Assembly (NCBI GenBank): GCA_002405515.1 | Contig: DHLZ01000285.1 | Span: forward strand, 1-9,485 | Source: Planctomycetaceae bacterium UBA4655 | GTDB taxonomy: Bacteria > Planctomycetota > Planctomycetia > Pirellulales > UBA1268 | DNA length: 9,485 nt | Reading direction: 5' to 3' | In this document: piece by piece, positions 7,371 through 9,485 of the stretch | Layout: the number at the start of each line of letters is the position of its first letter | Numbering within the stretch: the stretch's first letter is position 1 | The notes under the pieces: model-generated | The model's input: the letters and a program-made list of their open reading frames with translations, nothing else | Database searches by the model: none | Told to the model about the DNA's origin: nothing | Made by a program: the position numbers and the translations under genes

Positions 7371-7413
7371 CTGGAGCGAATCGCCCCAGCCCCCCTGGTG
7401 CGATTCGCTCCAG
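7371..7413. promoter_or_regulatory. 43-base near-perfect palindrome, candidate activator-binding site
   Basis: The left arm CTGGAGCGAATCGC (7371-7384) is the exact reverse complement of the right arm GCGATTCGCTCCAG (7400-7413). Between them CCAG (7386-7389) and CTGG (7395-7398) pair as a nested stem around a CCCCC loop, with one unpaired base on each side. It is centred near 7392, about 140 bases upstream of the start of transcription predicted from the sigma-54 promoter, a typical distance for an enhancer-binding activator. There is no T-run, and it lies between divergent genes where there is little transcript to terminate, so a terminator is less likely. The binding role is inferred. Confidence 0.6.
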
Positions 7414-7506
7414 CCGGCGTCCACGGCGGCGATTTTTCGGGCCGGCATCGGAACAGATTGTCGGGATTCGCGGCGAAAACCAGATCGACCGCACGGCGGA
7501 GACCGA

Positions 7507-7524
7507 TTGGCACGGATTGTGCAT
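7507..7524 (+). promoter_or_regulatory. sigma-54 (RpoN) -24/-12 promoter
   Basis: The sequence TTGGCACGGATTGTGCAT matches the consensus YTGGCACG-N4-TTGCW at every core position except the first T of TTGC, which is G. The invariant GG (7509-7510) and GC (7521-7522) are separated by exactly 10 bases, as sigma-54 requires. Transcription should start near 7533-7534, leaving a leader of about 30 bases before the ATG at 7564. Promoters of this type need an ATP-driven enhancer-binding protein, which suggests tightly switched expression of the genes that follow. No such activator is encoded in this window. Confidence 0.75.
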
Positions 7525-7550
7525 CTGTCTCTCTCGCCAGGTTTTTCAAC

Positions 7551-7555
7551 AGGAG
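7551..7555 (+). promoter_or_regulatory. Shine-Dalgarno site of the 38-residue membrane peptide
   Basis: AGGAG lies 8 bases before the ATG at 7564. It is the cleanest ribosome-binding site in the window and the main reason for accepting this very short open frame as a gene, since most other starts here have weak or no such site. Confidence 0.75.
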
Positions 7556-7563
7556 ACAAGTTC

Positions 7564-7680
7564 ATGAAAACGGACGCTACTGGATTCATCTCGGCCGGCT
7601 CGTGGAGCCTGACCAATGCCGACCTGCTGTTTTGCACGGTTCCGATCGTGATTTTTCTGTCGATTGTCTCGCTCGTGTGA
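7564..7680 (+). CDS. 38-residue single-span membrane peptide
   Basis: I do not recognise a family. The product starts MKTDATGFISAGSWSLTNAD and ends in a strongly hydrophobic stretch, LLFCTVPIVIFLSIVSLV (about residues 21-38), long enough for one membrane span. The polar N-terminal half carries only one Lys and two Asp. The C-terminus ends inside the membrane stretch, so the peptide would be tail-anchored. Support for its being real comes from three things: an AGGAG site 8 bases upstream, its position as the first open frame about 30 bases after the predicted sigma-54 start, and a hydrophobic run that chance frames in GC-rich DNA rarely give. It is not a Flp pilin, lacking the length and processing motif. 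A small regulatory subunit of a membrane complex formed with the downstream receiver-like proteins is a guess. Confidence 0.65.
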   Translation: MKTDATGFISAGSWSLTNADLLFCTVPIVIFLSIVSLV

Positions 7681-7730
7681 ACGAGCCAGCGACACCTTTG
7701 ATCGAGTTAAACGACTTTTCCTCTTCTTTT

Positions 7731-7760
7731 CATCAAGCTTCCATTCATCAAGCTTCCATT
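7731..7760 (+). repeat. 15-bp perfect tandem duplication
   Basis: CATCAAGCTTCCATT occurs twice back to back (7731-7745 and 7746-7760), just before the first receiver-like gene and after a pyrimidine-rich tract (about 7714-7730). Each unit contains the palindrome AAGCTT, so the two copies could pair in the mRNA with a 9-base loop. The region is clearly less GC-rich than its surroundings. It may affect translation of the downstream gene, or be a recent slippage duplication. Confidence 0.85.
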
Positions 7761-7770
7761 GAGTCACACA

Positions 7771-8331
7771 ATGAATAATCTCGACACCTTGAACTGCGAC
7801 GGTGGTGCGGCGGAATTGGCGGATGTCGGCATTCGAGAGATCGTCATCGTCGATTCCGTGTTCGACCGATACGCAGACTTCGTGGCGGCCGCCAGCGAGG
7901 GCGCTGTGGGGCTTCATTTCTGCAACGACGGCCTCTCGGCGGTCAAGTTGGCGCGGAGGTTCCGGGGCGACATCTGGCTCGTCAACACCGACCTTCCGGA
8001 CATGTCGGGATTCGATCTGTTGCCGATCCTGCTCGAGCACGTTCAGAGGGCCGGGGTCGATCCCCTGCTCAACGGACCGAGGATTTCGCTCGATGCGCTC
8101 GGTGTCGGACTCCATGCCGGCGTGTTCATGGTCTCCGATCGCTACTGCATCGAGGAGGAGCAGCGGTCGCTCGCGTGCGGAAGCGCCGGATACCTCGTTC
8201 GCCCCATCACGCTCGACATCGTGAAGGCCCTGCGGCAGCCTGGCCACGCTCCTTCGGCAGAACCCGTGGTGTCGGCGAGCGTTGCCTTTCATCGCATGGC
8301 TGATGATCGCGACGCCGACCATCAAGCATAG
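7771..8331 (+). CDS. degenerate (pseudo-)receiver domain protein
   Basis: This cytoplasmic 186-residue protein has a CheY-like receiver fold but lacks key phosphotransfer residues. Strand 1 is EIVIVDSVF with one acidic residue, Asp28, instead of the usual pair. Strand 3 leads into WLVNTDLPDMSGFDLL (69-84): aligning PDMSG with the family places Asn72 at the phosphoacceptor Asp position. The switch Ser is present (Ser122, FMVSD), but the invariant Lys is Arg144 (YLVRPIT). An extra segment of about 20 residues (92-115) lies between helix 3 and strand 4. The C-terminal 30 residues are polar with no output domain. It is a paralogue of the next gene, sharing VDxxFDxY, LHF, KLARR and DMSGFD. The ATG at 7771 is preferred; an in-frame TTG at 7759 would add four residues and overlap the tandem repeat. 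It probably works by protein contact rather than by phosphorylation. Confidence 0.85.
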   Translation: MNNLDTLNCDGGAAELADVGIREIVIVDSVFDRYADFVAAASEGAVGLHFCNDGLSAVKLARRFRGDIWLVNTDLPDMSGFDLLPILLEHVQRAGVDPLLNGPRISLDALGVGLHAGVFMVSDRYCIEEEQRSLACGSAGYLVRPITLDIVKALRQPGHAPSAEPVVSASVAFHRMADDRDADHQA

Positions 8332-8365
8332 AGGATCGATCTCGTCTCGTTGTTCGTCCATCGCT

Positions 8366-8384
8366 TTGCACTGTGCAATTTTTT
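8366..8384 (+). promoter_or_regulatory. inverted repeat plus T-run between the receiver-like genes
   Basis: TTGCAC-T-GTGCAA (8366-8378) is a perfect palindrome, followed directly by six T's (8379-8384). As RNA it makes only a 5-bp stem with a 3-base loop, so it would be a weak intrinsic terminator or attenuator lowering expression of the second gene. As DNA it could be a repressor or activator half-site pair. It sits in the 70-base gap between the two paralogues, just before the ribosome-binding site of the second. Confidence 0.4.
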
Positions 8385-8401
8385 CCTGAGGGGGTAGGAC
8401 C

Positions 8402-8950
8402 ATGTCGCCATTCGAGAGAATTCATCCGGCCGGTGCGGACGGCTCGACCGTAAAGGTCCCCGAAATCAAGGTCCCGCACGTTGTCGTCGTCGATCCCGCG
8501 TTCGACTCCTACAAGTCGCTGGCGGCAAGCGCCCGCGCCGGAAAACTCGTCCTCCACTTCCGTTCCTCGGGGGCCGACGCGCTCAAGCTCGCCAGGCGGC
8601 ATCGCGTGGACGCTTGGCTCGTCGCATCCGATCTTGACGACATGAGCGGATTCGACTTCATCGAACTGCTGCGGGCGCAGCACGACCTGGAGCGATCGGC
8701 CGGCCCGAAGAGCGTGGCCATGGTGGGAGAGGGGTCTGGAGAACCCACGGTGTGGCAGGCACTCGAGGCAGGGGCGGACCAGACGGTCACCCAGCCGATT
8801 ACTTTCCGGAGCCTCGAGCGGCTTCTGGGCATGCCCCAGGAGCAGCGGAGGAGTTCGCTGCCGGAGCAACGAGACTCCCGTACGTTTTTCTCGATTCCCG
8901 TCGGCGTCGGCGCGGCGATCCTGTCGATCGCGGTCATCCTGCTGGGCTGA
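8402..8950 (+). CDS. tail-anchored degenerate receiver protein
   Basis: This 182-residue paralogue of the preceding protein also has a receiver-like fold with lost chemistry. Strand 1 is HVVVVDPAFDSY with only Asp31. In WLVASDLDDMSGFDFI (72-87) the phosphoacceptor position, eight residues before the conserved Gly83, is Ala75. The switch Thr is Gly109, and the invariant Lys is Gln131 (TVTQPIT). Asp77 two residues on is conserved between both paralogues but out of register. After a polar linker (about 145-160) the protein ends in TFFSIPVGVGAAILSIAVILLG (161-182), a probable C-terminal membrane anchor that would hold the receiver at the cytoplasmic face of the inner membrane. GAGGGGG (8388-8394) lies 7 bases before the ATG and supports this start. 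The first 20 residues are unstructured-looking. A non-phosphorylated docking or scaffold protein is the best inference. Confidence 0.86.
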   Translation: MSPFERIHPAGADGSTVKVPEIKVPHVVVVDPAFDSYKSLAASARAGKLVLHFRSSGADALKLARRHRVDAWLVASDLDDMSGFDFIELLRAQHDLERSAGPKSVAMVGEGSGEPTVWQALEAGADQTVTQPITFRSLERLLGMPQEQRRSSLPEQRDSRTFFSIPVGVGAAILSIAVILLG

Positions 8951-8954
8951 CCGG

Positions 8955-9248
8955 GTGGTTCGCCATATCGAACGTCTGGTTCGGATCGCCGTCATCGCCT
9001 TCGGATCCGCGTTGCCTGCAGTCGCCTGGGGGCAGAACGACTGGCAGTTTCCCGACCCTTATTTCGGGACGCTGTCTGCGGGGAGCGACACGGGCCCCAA
9101 GTCGGAACGGGAGTACCGACGGGAAATCAGTCCGCACCGCGTTGGAGCGGAGGACCGCACCGAGTTTCGGAGAGGTCATGTGGTTCGCAAGGGATCGCCA
9201 TCCGACACGCGGCAGAAAACAAGGCCCCACAGGTTTCGGCGGCGCTGA
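8955..9248 (+). CDS. small exported basic protein, unknown function
   Basis: I do not recognise a family. A GTG start 4 bases after the stop of the receiver-like gene gives a 97-residue protein, probably translated by coupling, since no good ribosome-binding site is seen. Residues 1-26 look like a Sec signal peptide: MVRHIERLVR, then IAVIAFGSALPAVAWG, with likely cleavage before QNDWQFPDPYFGTLSAG. The remaining 70 or so residues are polar and very rich in Arg, Lys and Glu, ending HRFRRR, with no cysteine or repeat. The last 71 bases overlap the start proposed for the next gene in another frame. That could mean the true stop differs because of a frameshift, or that one of the two starts is wrong. 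The signal peptide makes the N-terminal half credible; the C-terminal half is less certain. Confidence 0.6.
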   Translation: MVRHIERLVRIAVIAFGSALPAVAWGQNDWQFPDPYFGTLSAGSDTGPKSEREYRREISPHRVGAEDRTEFRRGHVVRKGSPSDTRQKTRPHRFRRR

Positions 9249-9485
9249 AACTCCACACCGGGCACGGCCGCTCCTGGTTCCGGCCAAGGCCTTCTTGCTC
9301 GTGACCGTGTGGGGGTGGCTCGCGGTCGGCCCGTCGGTGGTGGCGGGCACTCCCGGGACAGGAACGTGTGCGGGACCTGCCGAATCCCGTGCGGCAGCCA
9401 TGCCGCTGATCACCCTCGACGGCCTGCAGGCTCGCTATGGCGTCGAGCCGTCCAGTCTCGACGGCCCCTCGGGGCTTGCGACCAC
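9178..9485 (+). CDS. exported protein, 3' end outside window
   Basis: This open frame runs to the window edge with at least 102 residues and no stop. From the ATG at 9178, preceded by a GGAG site at 5-base spacing, it begins with about 35 polar, basic residues (MWFARDRHPTRGRKQG and on). Then comes a hydrophobic stretch AFLLVTVWGWLAVGPSVVA (about 38-56) with a plausible signal-peptidase site after VVA. What follows is GTPGTGTCAGPAESRAAAMPLITLDGLQARYGVEPSSLDG. The long n-region is unusual but known for exported proteins in some planctomycetes. The start could be a later GTG or TTG, which would remove the 71-base overlap with the preceding gene but also the positive charges. Function cannot be assigned from this fragment. 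Confidence 0.55.
   Translation, partial: MWFARDRHPTRGRKQGPTGFGGAETPHRARPLLVPAKAFLLVTVWGWLAVGPSVVAGTPGTGTCAGPAESRAAAMPLITLDGLQARYGVEPSSLDGPSGLAT

Larger units (their letters stand above)
7168..7563. other. divergent intergenic region with sigma-54 control elements
   Basis: This stretch separates the leftward ParA gene from the rightward membrane-peptide and pseudo-receiver genes. I find no convincing gene in it; the open frames crossing it are Arg/Pro-rich and resemble no family. It holds a small inverted repeat (TGGTC/GACCA, 7351-7366), a large palindrome (7371-7413), a sigma-54-type promoter (7507-7524) and a Shine-Dalgarno site (7551-7555). No clear sigma-70 promoter for the ParA gene could be picked out by eye. 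Confidence 0.75.

Noticed and set aside
6541..7680. A 379-codon plus-strand frame crossing the ParA gene and ending in the membrane peptide
   Set aside because: It is antisense to ParA and merely shares the frame of the 38-residue peptide. The Shine-Dalgarno site and the promoter position support the short gene alone.
7564..7680. The 38-residue peptide as a Flp-type pilin of a Tad system
   Set aside because: It lacks the length and the Gly-Glu processing site of Flp prepilins, and no Tad ATPase, secretin or prepilin peptidase is in the window. The nearby ParA has no receiver domain as TadZ does.
7398..7778. A 126-codon plus-strand frame in which the tandem repeat would read IHQAS twice
   Set aside because: It has no ribosome-binding site, starts inside the palindrome before the promoter, and overlaps the better supported membrane-peptide gene in another frame.
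1..9485. CRISPR arrays, tRNA, rRNA, insertion sequences
   Set aside because: No regularly spaced repeats, tRNA-like cloverleaf, rRNA blocks, transposase genes or flanking inverted repeats were found on reading both strands.

Overview
The window looks like chromosomal DNA of a GC-rich bacterium, most likely a planctomycete. This placement is an inference. It rests on the GC-rich codon use, the scarcity of clear Shine-Dalgarno (SD) sites on the housekeeping strand, the family resemblance of the encoded proteins, and a large secreted protein of a type I associate with that phylum. No marker gene that would fix the genus is present.

Positions 18 to 7167 lie on the minus strand. Read in the direction of transcription they encode an orphan ParA/Soj-type ATPase, a 567-residue exported protein of unknown function, ribosomal protein L27 (rpmA), the GTPase Obg (obgE), type III pantothenate kinase (coaX), the ribosomal silencing factor RsfS (rsfS) and arginyl-tRNA synthetase (argS). 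The last four are fused by three successive 4-base ATGA stop/start overlaps. They almost certainly form one translationally coupled operon for ribosome assembly, ribosome silencing, CoA synthesis and tRNA charging.

Positions 7168 to 7563 form a divergent non-coding region. It contains a near-perfect 43-base palindrome (14-bp arms plus a nested 4-bp stem). About 140 bases upstream of the predicted start of transcription, this palindrome faces a well-matched sigma-54 (-24/-12) promoter. That is the classical layout of a gene set switched on by an enhancer-binding activator.

Positions 7564 to 9485 lie on the plus strand, downstream of that promoter. They encode a 38-residue single-span membrane peptide with a strong ribosome-binding site, then two related receiver-like proteins. 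In both of these the phosphoacceptor aspartate and the switch lysine are replaced, and the second ends in a C-terminal membrane anchor. Next come a small exported basic protein and the beginning of another exported protein that runs off the window. This plus-strand cluster is the candidate undescribed system: a sigma-54-driven, membrane-associated pseudo-receiver module. Its function cannot be read from the sequence.
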